DNA from: Atrina japonica
Lineage: Eukaryota; Mollusca; Bivalvia; Pterioida; Pinnidae
Assembly (NCBI GenBank): GCA_030159075.1
Contig: BROG01000127.1
Location: 323,001-387,000 of the forward strand
DNA: 64,000 nucleotides
Direction of reading: 5' to 3'
Positions 16,311-29,600 of the stretch are shown here, in pieces. Numbering within the stretch: position 1 is the first letter of the stretch; every line of letters begins with the position of its first letter. Below the pieces are notes generated by a model that saw only the letters and a program-made list of their open reading frames with translations, was not told where the DNA came from and did no database searches. The translations under genes and the position numbers were made by a program.

Positions 16311-19300
16311 GGACTATTACAGTTATTCTTGTATATTAAGCAACAGCCAAATGACAGGATTATTTGCACCTTTCAATAATACCATCGAGTGGTGTACATT
16401 AACCATAAATATATATATATATATATACATTGAACATTATATTGAAAATTTTTCATGAAGTCCTACCGATACCTTTGATATTCCTATTACTTCCCTTAAT
16501 GATTCTTCCTGGCAACAATGTTTAGGACATAAATACACTAAAGGCATTTCTACCCCACACTGTGGAAACTTCAGCTGTCATGTTAAGTATGTAGAAAGTA
16601 ACTAATATTTATAATTGTCTGTTGATGTATAGCCCACAACTTTCAATGACATTCATGTCTGGGGTCTGTGCTGTTTACCTTTTTGTATTTTTTCTTCATA
16701 TAGTCAAGATCATCAAACCTGTTGTATGTTGAAGTGATGTACACTTTTAGCTGAGGTTGCAATTTTCATGGACTTTTCTCTTATGTAAATCTTGTTATTA
16801 TTCCCCCAAAACCTTCTGACTCTTATTTATATATACTATAAAGTAAAATCCATATAACCTGGCGGGACGGAGTCTCGTGAACCCTTTCTTGACCTAGACG
16901 AGTTTAAATTTTCGGTACTACGTTAAAGTAACACTGACAAGAGTAATCATTCCTACTTGTCACCATTTGGTTATCCAGTTGGTAATAAGACAAATTTCTC
17001 GTGAAGTCTGTGATAACCAAAAATTGAGTAGAACTGACTAGGGTAATCAAAAGGTTACTCTGCCCTGCTAAGTTATGTGAACCGCAGAATAGTTAGTATT
17101 ACTTAATGTAATTGATTGTTTGTATCATCTTTATTCCATTTACATGTTTTTATAAACGCTGTGAAAAATGATTTTTTTTTTATGTGACCCTTTACTTGTA
17201 TCCATATTTTTAAATTTTCATTTCAACCATTTTTATCAGAGAATGTATAGTTTAACCATCATTAATTAACCCGTTTATATCCATGGAAACACTACACTCT
17301 TTCCATAGTGACATGGAATGATTGGTTCACGCTCCTTGGAATAAACTTCTTTTTCATTCAGTTGTGGTCATATTTTCAACTGATCCATGTTGCAGTTTTG
17401 AAATATTGTTTTTTTTTTACTATAGATCTGAGTACAGGTGAAGTCAGTTTTCACAAATTTCCATTCATTCAGTGTGAAGCTATGCTCAGAGTATTAGTGT
17501 TGAATTACTGTCCTTGATGGTCCTTTTCTATGACTTTCCTTTTGTATACATAAAAAGCAGGCAAAATAAGTCCTTTATTACATTATGAGCACTTTTTGAA
17601 GCAGTTGAAATAACAAAGAGAATGTTTTGTTACACATAAAGTTAGTCAACACTGTAACTTTTAATTAATCATCAAATGGTCAATTACTGTCCTTCACCTT
17701 ATATGTAACCCAGGAGAATAATCTATGGATGTGTCTATTTTACATGTGATATTGTGTAAGCGACTTTTCGATACATGTGTATGTCAAATTTAAAAAGAAA
17801 CCCCAAAATTCATTTGTTTGTTTGTTTATTGTTGTTTAATTCATCTGGTCAAACATACTGACCATTATTCACAACCAGTTTCTTTTGTATCTATCAAAGT
17901 TTGGAGTTTGTTTAGTACTGTAGATTACTTTTATTTCTCATATACATAAACTAGAAAAACATTTAAAATCTTGACCTCTACAAATGTAACATGTTGATCA
18001 TATTACGAGTGCAATTGCGATTTTTTTTAGTCAGAGTTATTTCCCTTCGATGTTTGCATTGTTTTATGTCCCTTTGATGTTTGAATTGTTTTATTTTTCA
18101 GTGAATATTTTAGTATATTTTAGGCTATTCATATATAGAAAGGTGATTCTATTGTCATCGGCCATGAGGAGGATGATTTACTTTCTTTCTTTTCTAAAAA
18201 GTCCTCATGTTGTAAGATCGCCGTCAGGCAAGTCAGTCACAAGCATCCAGGAATGCGCATTGACTATCACTGCATAACAACTTTACGATTAGATCTACAA
18301 TTCCGCATGAACTCTGCGGAAAAAAAAACCCAAAGTAAATCACCGTCCTCATGGACAGCGATACCAGCAAAATATTATAGCATTCCAAAGCAAAGACACA
18401 AATGGATAAAAGAATAGGGGAGGCCTAATGAACGATTTAAACAGGTACCCTGTAGAAGCAACATACATGCCTGTATACATGTTAATCGCGAAAATTAGGT
18501 AATAATTGTGTATAAAATAACACCATGAATTTTAATTTGGGTTCAAGGTGTTTCACAGAATAATGCGAAATAAAAGTAATCTACAGTATTCAGTTTCAAA
18601 TTCTTTCCAGAAGCCTGGTTTTCACAGCAAACTGGATTTGCAGACCAATGTTTTAAATGTACAATTCCAATTCATGAGATTTACATTTTTTATTTATTCA
18701 TGTTTCTCCATTAAACTGTATCAATCCACATTGTGTGTATTTTATGTGGGCATTTGTATTTTTGTTTATCCGTTATGTTTTTAACTGTTTGGATACGACT
18801 TTAATATTGTTACATATGCATGCAGAAAGTTTTATAAGACTTAATTACACCAATTCAAGTGTAACTTTGTTAATAGGCTGAAGTAAACAAAGTTTCATGG
18901 CCTTTAGGACAGCTTATACTAGTTTTCTGGAGGAAATATACCAAACAGTTTCTTTGTAACATATCTACCCGGTATTTATTCAAAATGTCCAACAGTAACC
19001 TTGCCAGATGAAAGATTGTGAACATTATTGTATCTGGAGAGAAATTAAATAAAAACAAATTTAAATCGAGTTACTTCCCCTTTTCATTCATACCACAGCA
19101 TTGAAGGTTTAACCCTGTGAACTTTGGTCATGTGGAAAGACCAGTTTTAAGTTATGCATGCATTTGTACTTTTAAACACCAGGACCCGGTTGCACAATTG
19201 CAAATCTGACAGTTTGTGAAAACTAAAATGTTATATTCCCTATTGATGTAAGAGACTTCACAAATAAATATGTAGTTTTGGTATTTGATATAAAAATGAG

Positions 19301-19497
19301 ATTTGAAGACCGGTAATCTGGGCTGTCTTTTTCATCAGCTGCTTTTTCGATATACATGATCTACCATACTATAAACTTTAGTGTGGCTGCTGCATGTTTT
19401 TCTTATATTGGATAGTTATTTAACAAGAGGAAATTTATACAAAACATCGACTAGGCTGTCTGTAATGAAGGATTTGTTAATATGTCACTTAAAGACT
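16311..19497. other. LRRC57-SNAP25 intergenic, part 1: no gene seen
   Basis: AT-rich, only short stray frames. Contains an IR-like block at about 16843-17085 (ATAACCTGGCGGG against CCCTGCTAAGTTAT) and a SINE-tail remnant at 17812-17840 ((TTTG)n TTATTGTTGTTTAA). No conserved protein signal. Confidence 0.7.
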
Positions 19498-20066
19498 TTC
19501 TAAAATTCCCCTGCACATAAAACATAAACAGTTTCAGGTCAATTCAGGACTTCTGTTTTGGTCAATTTGCCAATCTTTCTGGAATTCCCCTGCACATAAA
19601 ACATAAACAGTTTCACGTCAATTCAGGACTTCTGTTTTGGTCAGTTTGACAATCTTTCTGAAATTCCCCTGCACATAAAACATAAACAGTTTCAGGTCCA
19701 TTCAGGACTTCTGTTTTGGTCAATTTGCCAATCTTTCTGGAATTCACCTCCACATAAAACATAAAAAGTTTCAGGTCAATTCAGGACTTCTGTTTTGGTC
19801 AGTTTGACAATCTTTCTGGAATTCCCCTGCACATAAAACATAAACAGTTTCAGGTCAATTCAGGACTTCTAGTTTCAGGTCAATTCAGGACTTCTGTTTT
19901 GGTCAGTTTGACAATCTTTCTGGAATTCCCCTGCACATAAAACATAAACAGTTTCAGGTCAATTCAGGACTTCTGTTTTGGTCAATTTGACAATCTATCT
20001 GGAATTCACCTCCACATAAAACATAAACAGTTTCAGGTCAATTTGGGACTTCTGTTTTGGTCAATT
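19498..20066. repeat. 79-bp tandem array, about 7 copies
   Basis: Unit typified by GGAATTCCCCTGCACATAAA, ACATAAACAGTTTCAGGTCA and ATTCAGGACTTCTGTTTTGG, recurring every 79 bp (19505, 19584, 19663). One copy contains an extra internal partial duplication of the TTTCAGGTCAATTCAGGACT segment near 19870. Confidence 0.95.
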
Positions 20067-20439
20067 TGGTATATTATGTTGGGACGTCTTGATACATATT
20101 TGGGTAACTTGGTACTTGTATATTCTGACAAGTCTTTAATACTTAGATTTTGATTTCTTAATTCGTTCATCATTCCTTCTAAAGTAGTCAGTGAATAGTG
20201 CTAACCTCCCTATCAGCTCCTGGATCAGCATCTTCAATACGGAGGCATATAGTCTGTTGAAATATCCACAGATAAGTTGATAGTATTATAGTAAAAATAG
20301 TACCACATTGGCCAGATACAAGTACCGAGTAGTTTGATACAAGTAACCTACCAAGTTGCCAAACAAAAGTACCAAGATGACTAGCATTCCCCCAAAACAT
20401 CTTTCATTTCATTGACCTTTGTATTCACATTTGAACTTG

Positions 20440-20765
20440 CTCATGTCATAGAATGGTTAAGTCCACTGTCAGAATTCAGGGGTGTTCGAGTTCAAATCCC
20501 GAGTTTTGACAGTTGACCATACTATTTACGGTTTTGGAGAATCTAAAAATGTGCAGTGACTATTCCTTAGCTCAAAAGCTTGGCACAAGAAAAGATAGCT
20601 GAAGGTCTAAAATCAAATTTTTACGTCACAGTAGAAATGTTAACATTGCAGCTTTAGTGCAAATCCACGGCACAGATCAAAATCTACGGCTTTTCATCTT
20701 TAGCTGGGAGGCATCTCTATATAAGTCAAAAATATTCTCGATGAGACACAAAACCATAAAGCACA
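20440..20765 (+). mobile_element. tRNA-derived SINE, family B
   Basis: tRNA-like head GAATGGTTAAGTCCACTGTC (A-box-like) and GTTCGAGTTCAAATCCCGAG (B-box). The body ends near GAGACACAAAACCATAAAGC. Distinct head from family A. Confidence 0.6.
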
Positions 20766-20943
20766 CTTGGGTACAGGTACATATTGCTTAAAATAAAAAT
20801 ATTTGATATTCATAATTTACATTTGAATTTAAAACTAAGCCATTTTGATGACAAATTCATAATTTGGAAATCTGATAAGTGGTCTTGGCAATAACTGGAA
20901 ATAATATGAACTAACAGTTTTGATCCATATGAAAGGATATTAA

Positions 20944-21016
20944 ACCCAAAAGACACATTTGGACTGGCCTAAAACATTGATTCACAGAAGAGGCCACTGT
21001 TTTCAGAGGTTGAGTT
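20944..21016. mobile_element. Partial copy of the ACTCATTCA short MITE family
   Basis: Contains AAAGACACATTTGGACTGGC, CTAAAACATTGATTCACAGA and TTTTCAGAGGTTGAGTT, matching the interior of the element at 27663-27754; terminal repeats are decayed. Confidence 0.5.
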
Positions 21017-21996
21017 ACACAATCCCTTTTTTGTCAAGAAACATGAAGCGTTTGTGAAACACAAATACCCCTGGTCCAAACAAATTTCTATGCTGGTGAA
21101 TATTGCAATGTCCTACATTTTGACCCCAACCCACCCCCAGGGGCATGTGCTGTCAGTGAAGTGTGAGCAACCCATAGATGAACTTACAATCTAAGATTGG
21201 TTACTGTATCACGATCAAAACTTGAAATATTGCACTTTATATGTAAGTGGGACAGAATTACGGACTGACAGAGAGACAGACAATCCAAATACTAGATGCC
21301 CCCGGCAGACCTTTCAAGCCAGGGGCATAAAAAACAAAGAGACAATCAGTGTTCGTAAATGTTTAATGTTGTAACATGAGTATAATTAGACTGAATGCAT
21401 TAAATAAAAGATGACAATACATATAGGACAATATATATATATAAGTCTATTGAGCATCTACGTGTAGTTAATAACACACAGTCTGCCAGATTATAAAATG
21501 TCATCAAATTTTAATATCAACCAAAAGGGTGTATTCCATATTTCAATTATTTTCAATATAAAATCAGGGCACACCGTAATCTAAAAGTTCAGAAACTTTG
21601 GTCAGATTACATGTTAATTGCTCAACATCTGAGTGCAGAATGATTTTTTCATTGTTGATATCTATATTTTGGTCTCAAAGCTTTCTAGACTGTAACAAGT
21701 GAAATATGTCAATGATTGTAAAAGCAGAAATGTCAACAAGGTGATACAATAATGATGTCAAATCCATGTTGAACTACATATTGTTTTTATATTGCACGGT
21801 CCTGTTGATACAAATAATGCTAATTATATACAGTTAGACAAGTCAGTATTTATTTGCCAACATGAACAAATTGCTCAAGCCTTTGACTAATTAAGAATCA
21901 TGAACTTACAGACCTTCATTACTTCAAGATGATGGTTTCTATAAAATATTTTGATCACAAAATTTTATTTTAGATCTGCTTTATAATGTTTCTGCC

Positions 21997-22087
21997 TTAA
22001 CTCATTCACCCCTGAAAAACAATGGACTCTCCTGTAAATCAATGACTTAAACCAGTTCATATGTGTCTTTATAGGTGAATGAGTTAA
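21997..22087. mobile_element. 91-bp MITE, ACTCATTCA family
   Basis: TTAACTCATTCACC at the left and GGTGAATGAGTTAA at the right are exact inverses. The interior AATCAATGACTTAAACCAG resembles the inverse of the 27663-27754 interior. Confidence 0.75.
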
Positions 22088-25000
22088 TTTCTAGACAAAT
22101 TTTCAATGTGTCTAGCAGTAAGTTCCAAGTCAAATGTTTTATAAAATGGATAATTAATTTTCCAATAACCATCAATATACTGGATTACAAATCAATATCA
22201 TTTGTGATGAGATGTTGAATTACAATCGTGGAAAAAACTTTGGAGACCTGTACCGAGTTGTTCAAAAGGTGATAAGCTTAATCAGCGACTGAGGACTATT
22301 TTAAAACTGATAATTTTGTAAATACACAAATCAAGAATCCATCGTTTGGATATACTTTTGTATGGTACCAGTAGTGTTAAGATCTTCATATGCAAAGTTT
22401 GATTCAAGTCACTCATTACATTTCCAAGATAAAGTAAAACAAGATGTGTTAAGGATTAACTGGAGTAAATATCACTTTTTGAACAACTTAGTTCTTGTAA
22501 AACAGAACATCTTGGATGACTGGATTCTATATACCATCAACTATCTTTCCCCGTCATAATAATAAATCAAGTTCTCTTGCCCTCATTAAAAGCAAAAAAA
22601 CTGATTTACAAATTCAAATAAGATGACAAAAGTGTACAAATATCATGAATATATTTTTGTGGTAATTATACAGACTGTATGATACAACAGAAAAATGGAT
22701 TGACACTAAATCTTTCTGTCAATCAAACCATTAAAAGTCACCTGTAGAATGCATTATTGCCAAACTTTAATACGTCATGTATGGAGAACACCTGGATTAA
22801 GTCCTACGAAGGAAAAGAATCAAGTATTCATAAAACAGTCCAACCACATGTATAAACACTGTCAAACTTTTCGTATCAGCTTAAAGCGGCCTTTAACTTT
22901 CACAGACTAGCATGGACTTGTTGCTATAGTAAATCACAGATAACTTTATTACACATGTCATCAAAATGACCATATTTGATGACACCATTATCGTATTAGA
23001 TGGTCAAACTGGATACAGTACCGTATCAGTAACTTTGATTTTTTTTTTTAAATTCCTAACCCTAGAATCACAAGAGATGATAATATTTTTGACGGGACTG
23101 TTATTTATCATTCTTTAATAGGGGAAAGTGATTCTTGCATTCATAATGTCTGAATGTTTAAACCAAAGCCAATTAAAGAATTTGTTTATATATCATATAC
23201 AGTATACGGTATATTATATGGAACAGGTGCTTGATGATTGACCAGTCTGATAATTTCAAAGCAATTACTGGATCCATCAACGACAATAGCAGGAGTATTT
23301 CTTTACAAGTCTTTACAGTTGTCTTGAGGTATGTTTGGATGTAACACTTTAACATGACGACGGACAAAAACATATTTTTATAATGTATTTTTTCAAAAAT
23401 TTGTGATTACAATTGCATAAGGATCATCAACATTAAAAGACATACAAGTGAACATCAACATTGGTATAGAACACCTAGTCTTGCTGGTCACTAGGCTCTT
23501 CAGGATCAAAATGGAATAAGGACTTGAGTCAAAATGAAGTTCATAATCAGATTACTTGGATATCGGTTTCTTCCATTACCTAGATTTTTTAAAAGAGAAT
23601 ATATCCCAAAAGTGTCCCTTCTTACAAAATCTGAGTTTTAAGAATGTAGTAACTAAACAATATATTTAAGATAAGTATCTTAACTAGATTCTGTGAATTT
23701 TATGTGATCTTGAGCCTAGAGGAGAAAGTCTCAATATCATATTGGGCGGAACAGTATTATCCAGGCACTACCCAGTGTCCATTCCCATCTGTAACTTAAT
23801 TAGGAAATTTTTTTTATTGATTTGATTAGTAAATGTATATAATAATCTTCTCTTCAAAATTGTATCACTATCTAATGAACTCTCAAACCATGTTGGAACA
23901 GAAGACTAGAAATACTGGTTTAGTTGTAAAATAAGTTAACATGTTACTTCACAAAGTTGGCATAACGCCAATTGTCTGAAAATGATTGATTGCATCAAAG
24001 AAAAGTGTAGGCCTGTCATGCTTATGAAATAATAGTTGGAAAAGTTTTGTTAGCTGTTGTTTTAGTAGATACATTCATCTAGCACATATCCTCATGCCTA
24101 TAAAGATAAGTTGTGAAGTTTGATAAGTCCTCTATATCATGTTTATGGTGACGGAAGCCATATCATTTAATTTTTTTCAGGGAGTGTTTAGCTAAAAGAG
24201 ATGATAAAATGATGAACTTATCCATAAGGAATGTAAGCAGAAAATAAAAATGATGAAAAAATCTTTAACACTGAAGTTTATTGCATTATATTCACTGAAT
24301 TTGGTTTTGTATTTTCAGACAGGAAAATCATTATTCCATCAGCTATTTTGCTCAAAGATAAAGCACTGTGAAACACCATCATGAAGGTAGGAATGTAGGC
24401 TTACTTGCATCTGGTATGTGGATTCCTTGTATATTTCTTTAAAATGTTGCCAGGTGGTAACTGATTGGGAGTTCCAAACCGAGTGGGGACATACATGACC
24501 ATATATGGACAAAGAACAATTGTCAAACAAAATACCTCACAAAAATATTAAGCTTCTAGTCATAGTTAAAATATCTAATCTCCAAATCAACAATAATGCT
24601 CACAAGAGCATGGAGTTTCCAGCCATCGTTAATATCTAATCTCCACATTTACAATTTATTCTTTTTCTTTTTTCAAATTTCAAAAACGTGCAGTAAAATA
24701 ATGTAGCATGGTGTGATTTGTTGGTTTTGAATGATTTATATGAAATCTCAAAATATACAAAAATCAAAAGTTCTCAAAATAAACATTTACAAGCAAAATG
24801 ATACATTCTCTGTCTGAACATGGACTTCCTGCATTCCAAGCCAAGGTGAATGAACTTGACAAAATACATACCAACACATCCAAACAGATGTACGATCCCA
24901 TTGCACAATCAATATACAATATGAGATTGTGTCAAGAAATTAAAAATAGGGTAGAGTAGAAACAAACTTTAAAAGCACAACAATGGCATTACATAACTGT

Positions 25001-26583
25001 ATGCTTTGACATGATTAAAAGAACGCAGGCACTACAAAAATATAAATCATGACAAATATGATGCTTCATCAAAATAGAAATTACACATAAACATGACATT
25101 TTGCATTTTTTTTTCTTGCCATATACAGTTTGTACTTCTTATTCTGAACAACAAAGCAATATTGTGGAGCCTTGTAATACATAAAAATTTAAAACAATGA
25201 AACGTTGTAGTTAGTGCCCATTTGGAAAGTTATACAAATCATCTTCAGATTATAAATCTGGTGATAACATTTGGCCAGCACCTCAACTATAACATTAAAT
25301 CTGAATACATATAAAACAAGGTATGACATGTGGCTTTCTCAGTGTTAATTAAAATGAGATGGAATGCTAGTTGATGTCTATGCCTACATACCGGTAACAA
25401 ATACATTAACCCTTAAATGTTTGTTTTTCAAGTCGAGTTCATTATGATGATTCCAACAGCCTGTTGACTTGCAGTTTGACGATGAATCCACCCGTACCTC
25501 CAATACTATCACTGATTACGCAGGATTTTAACTGCTCGTTTGTTTGCTGTGTCAACTCTGTCGTTCAGGGATGTAGCCTAATTGGCAGATGAGTGGAAAG
25601 AAATAAACAAAAACTCAGAAAAGAAAAAAACTGCAGTAAACAAAAATTAGAAATTAAAAGATGGTGATCTATGAACAGGGGTAGCACACAACATTTATAC
25701 AGACACTAGGCATTTCTGTCTGAAGGTACAGGTTGAAAAAGTACAGCAGCAGAAAATTACAAATTATAGATCATTTATATCTCAAAATATACTGAATCCA
25801 AATGACAGCAAGTGAGTCCAATTTTATTACATTTTGTCTGTTCGCTTGTACATGCATCTAAATGGCAGACTTCATCTTTTAGGAGAACATTTTAAAATAT
25901 GCAGAATACAAATACACATATTTGAAGTTGTAAGTTTGTAATTACAGCTTTTTTGATTTTTTTTTCATAAGTTGAGCATGTTCCCAATATGTACCTTGCA
26001 AAAAATATCAAATTTTTGTGAATGATATGAGTTGAAAAGAACAGAAATGCCAAGATCTATTTTAATAAATGGAAATGAAATCAAAATGTGCTGAAATTTG
26101 TAACAACTAACACACAAGATTTGAAAATAAATCATAATGCATTGAAATTTTCATTACTGACTTCATGCAAAATCTAGAAGAAAAAAAAGGGCAAAAAAAA
26201 ACCAAAAGTCACTGCTTAATCTCTCTGTAAATCATTAGTTCACGAATCAAAAAACAGAATGAATGAGACTTTTAATTATCAGTTTATTTCTTAAAATCTC
26301 AGCAGAATATGATCAAATATTGTTTTTCTTTTAATTTTATTTGGCACATGCATGTTTTCTATCACCAACCATGGTAACTGCACTCGAGTGGCATATCAAG
26401 TTATTGTAACAAAGTTTACAAAAGATATCAGATCATAAACTTTGAAATTTGAAGATGATGGAACTGTTCTGAATCGTAAGAGATTAAGAAATGACGGAAA
26501 TTTAAACATGCCAACATAGTTTGTCCATTATTGAGTATATATTTCACAACTAAAAGGGAATATTTGCAAATATGATGGTGAGG

Positions 26584-26652
26584 CTAATTTTCTTTCAGAA
26601 TCTTGGTAGCTCTCTTATTGGCTTCTGTGATACGTGCTGCATTTGAAAGGCC
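26584..26652 (-). CDS. SNAP25: SNAP25 alternative terminal exon 8, copy 2 (distal)
   Basis: 23 codons: [25 protein letters not shown]; acceptor CACTTTCTTCCAG, start phase 0. Shares SN--RI-EANKRA-K-LKE with copy 1 but differs at nine or so positions and has one extra residue. Candidate polyadenylation signals on the minus strand lie at 26336-26341 and 26283-26288. Confidence 0.92.
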   Translation of the reverse strand, partial: GLSNAARITEANKRATKILKEN

Positions 26653-29600
26653 CTGGAAGAAAGTGACGTCACTCTAATTACTTTGATTCTATCAGAGACA
26701 TACCATTAAATAATGTTGTTGTTGTTTTTTTTCTATACGAATGTGGCAGGTATTTGAACTAATATGGCATGAGATTTCTCTTGTCACAGCAGATCTAACA
26801 CTACAACAACATCCATAACAATGATATAGTCTTTTATAAAGACAGAATTCTCTACTTGCATGGATAAACTGTCAATAGAAGACTGGGATAAAATAAAAAA
26901 TAAAATGTGACCTACTGACTAGAATCACACTCCAAAAATCTGTTGATCAATATTCTTCTACTATAAAAGTGGCAAATAATTCCATTATCTTTGATTTTTA
27001 CTATTTTTATTTTATTTTTACAAACAGCAAATTAGACTCACAGCGATTTCTTAAGGTCCCCAGATATTCACCAAACAAGTTCTATTGTATGTATCGGTAT
27101 GAATATATGTGGGCATTGTACTTCATACAAAATACATTTTTGTTTACAACATTTCTGTATCAGTCTAATTTTGACCGAGACTATATCCATCAACAGATTT
27201 TTTTAAGTCAGTGGTATAAAAATGTCCTGGTTTCTTCCGAATCATTGATTCTCATCCAGATCACATGCAAACTGAAAGTAAGTGGATTTTTCAAAAACCA
27301 AAATAAGTCATGCCAGTCAGTGTTAACTGTAAAAAAAAATCAACAGTGAGTGAAAAATCAACTGCAAATGAACTCATAATGCCATCATCATACACCTTAT
27401 TCCTTCAACAGTTTGTTGGCACGTTTATTGGCTTCCAGAATACGTCCCTCGTTTGATTGTGCCTGAAAAAACATGTATCAAATTAATATACATGTACTGT
27501 TCACAATACACACCCAACCTTAAGTACTGGTAAGATAAACATGGTGATAGGAAAGGCAATATTAAAAAAAAAGTTTTCCGACTTTTTAATAATTTATTAA
27601 TAATGGTAATTATACAATACATCAATGGTAAACTTGCCCTAGATTCTCCATATTTTCAGAATTTGACTCATTCAGCCCTAAAGACACATTTAGATTGGTC
27701 TAAGTCATTGATTTACAGAAGATTCCATTGTTTTTCAGGGGTTGATGAGTCAAACATGTTTCATATAATTCTAAATTCACAGACATTAGTATTTCAACTA
27801 TTCATCATTTTCAGAAAATTGCCGACTAGCCTCTCTGGAACAATGACACACAACCTCAAGTCTGGAGATACATTTCTGGTATATATTTTGATATTAATAT
27901 AACAATGTACAAGATACAGTGTTTACTTCTTCTTAATGGTGTTTTACACCACACTCAATAACTTTTCAGTTGCACTGTGGTGGCCATTTTATAATGGTGG
28001 AGGAGAAAACAAGGAAATTTTCTGCCCAAACGAAATGAAATTCAAAACTCGGCCAAATTGACAAAACTGAGCCAATATCGAAAAATCTAACCCAATATTG
28101 AAAAACTCGGCCAAATTCAAGTGAGAGAGGCCACCATTTTTTTGCAAATCAAATGCACATCTTCTCCGTGCAGCTTTGGCCTAGTTGGATTTCATATTGG
28201 CCAAGTTAATTAATAATATGCTCATTAATCAGTGATTTCCATATTGACTAGTTATTGCGCTTTGGTCTGTCGTATTGACCTTTGGCTTCGCCTCAGGCCA
28301 ATACGACAGACCCCAATGCAATAACTAGGCCAATATGGAAATCACTGATTATGTAAACTACGAATTTGGATTAGTCCTCTTTTATCTGTTTATTTTAACC
28401 TTCTACATAAAACGTAAAATGATTACATACATGATAAATCAAACCCCCCAAATATAATGCAATATTCTTTTACCATTATTATTTCCATAAATTTCTGTAA
28501 ACTAACCCTGATGTAATTAACAAGAATTTCCAGATCAATAAAAAATCTATAAGTCATGAACTCATAAAAGGAAATATAAAACTTTATTATACCTAACATA
28601 TCTACTAAACTCAGATCTTGTACAGTCTCATCAAAACTTTTAAGACAGCCTGACAGGATAATAATGGAACTACGTGTATATTTGCTCCCATGGATTTTAT
28701 CAGGCCAGAATTATAATGTATAACTTCTATGCACATATTAATGCTATCAGGGCAGAGTTATGATAAGTAACTTCTATGATCCTATAAATTCTATTGGCAA
28801 ATTTATAATATGTAACTTAATTTAGAACCTTTATGCTCATATTGATTCAGTTAGGGCAGAATCATATGTGTGACTTCTATGCTTATATTAAAGCTATCAG
28901 GGCAGAATCATGATGTGTAACTTCTATCCTCATATTAATGCTATCAGGACAGAATCATGATGTGTAACTTCTATGCTTATATTAAAGCTATCAGGACAGA
29001 ATCATGATGTGTAACTTCTATCCTCATATTAATGCTATCAGGACAGAATCATGATGTGTAACTTCTATCCTCATATTAATGCTATCAGGACAGAATCATA
29101 TGCTTATATTAAAGCTATCAGGGCAGAATCATGATGTGTAACTTCTATCTCATATTAATGCTATCAGGACAGAATCATGATGTGTAACTTCTATCCTCAT
29201 ATTAATGCTATCAGGACAGAATCATGATGTGTAACTTCTATACTCATATTAATGCTATCAGGACAGAATCATGACTTCTATCCTCATATTAAAGCTATCA
29301 GGACAGAATCATGATGTGTAACTTCTATCCTCATATTAATGCTATCAGGACAGAATCATGATGTGTAAACTTCTATCCTCAGATTATATCAGGACAGAAT
29401 CATGATGTAACTTCTATCCTTATATTAATGCTATCAGGACAGAATCATGATGTGTAACTTCTATACTCATCTATCAGGACAGAATCATGATGTGTAACTT
29501 CTATACTCATATTAATGCTATCAGGACAGAATCATGATGTGTAACTTCTATCCTCATATTAATGCTATCAGGACAGAATCATGATGTGTAACTTCTATCC

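Larger units (their letters stand above)
20067..26583. other. Intergenic, part 2; may include the SNAP25 3' UTR (minus)
   Basis: Beyond the small elements listed at 20440-22087, this is single-copy-looking AT-rich sequence without tandem arrays. A long SNAP25 3' UTR here is possible, because neuronal SNARE transcripts often have one. Minus-strand AATAAA (TTTATT on +) occurs at 26336-26341, 26283-26288 and near 21849. No coding signal was found. A decayed repeat end occurs at about 21250-21330 (GATGCCCCCGGCAGACC). Confidence 0.6.

Noticed and set aside
17308..18784. Several 60-78 residue + strand frames rich in F, L and Y
   Set aside because: Expected by chance in AT-rich intergenic DNA; no motif or splice context supports them.
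26969..27349. 126-residue + strand frame
   Set aside because: Lies between the two alternative SNAP25 last exons, probably in the 3' UTR on the other strand; AT-driven composition, no recognisable motif.
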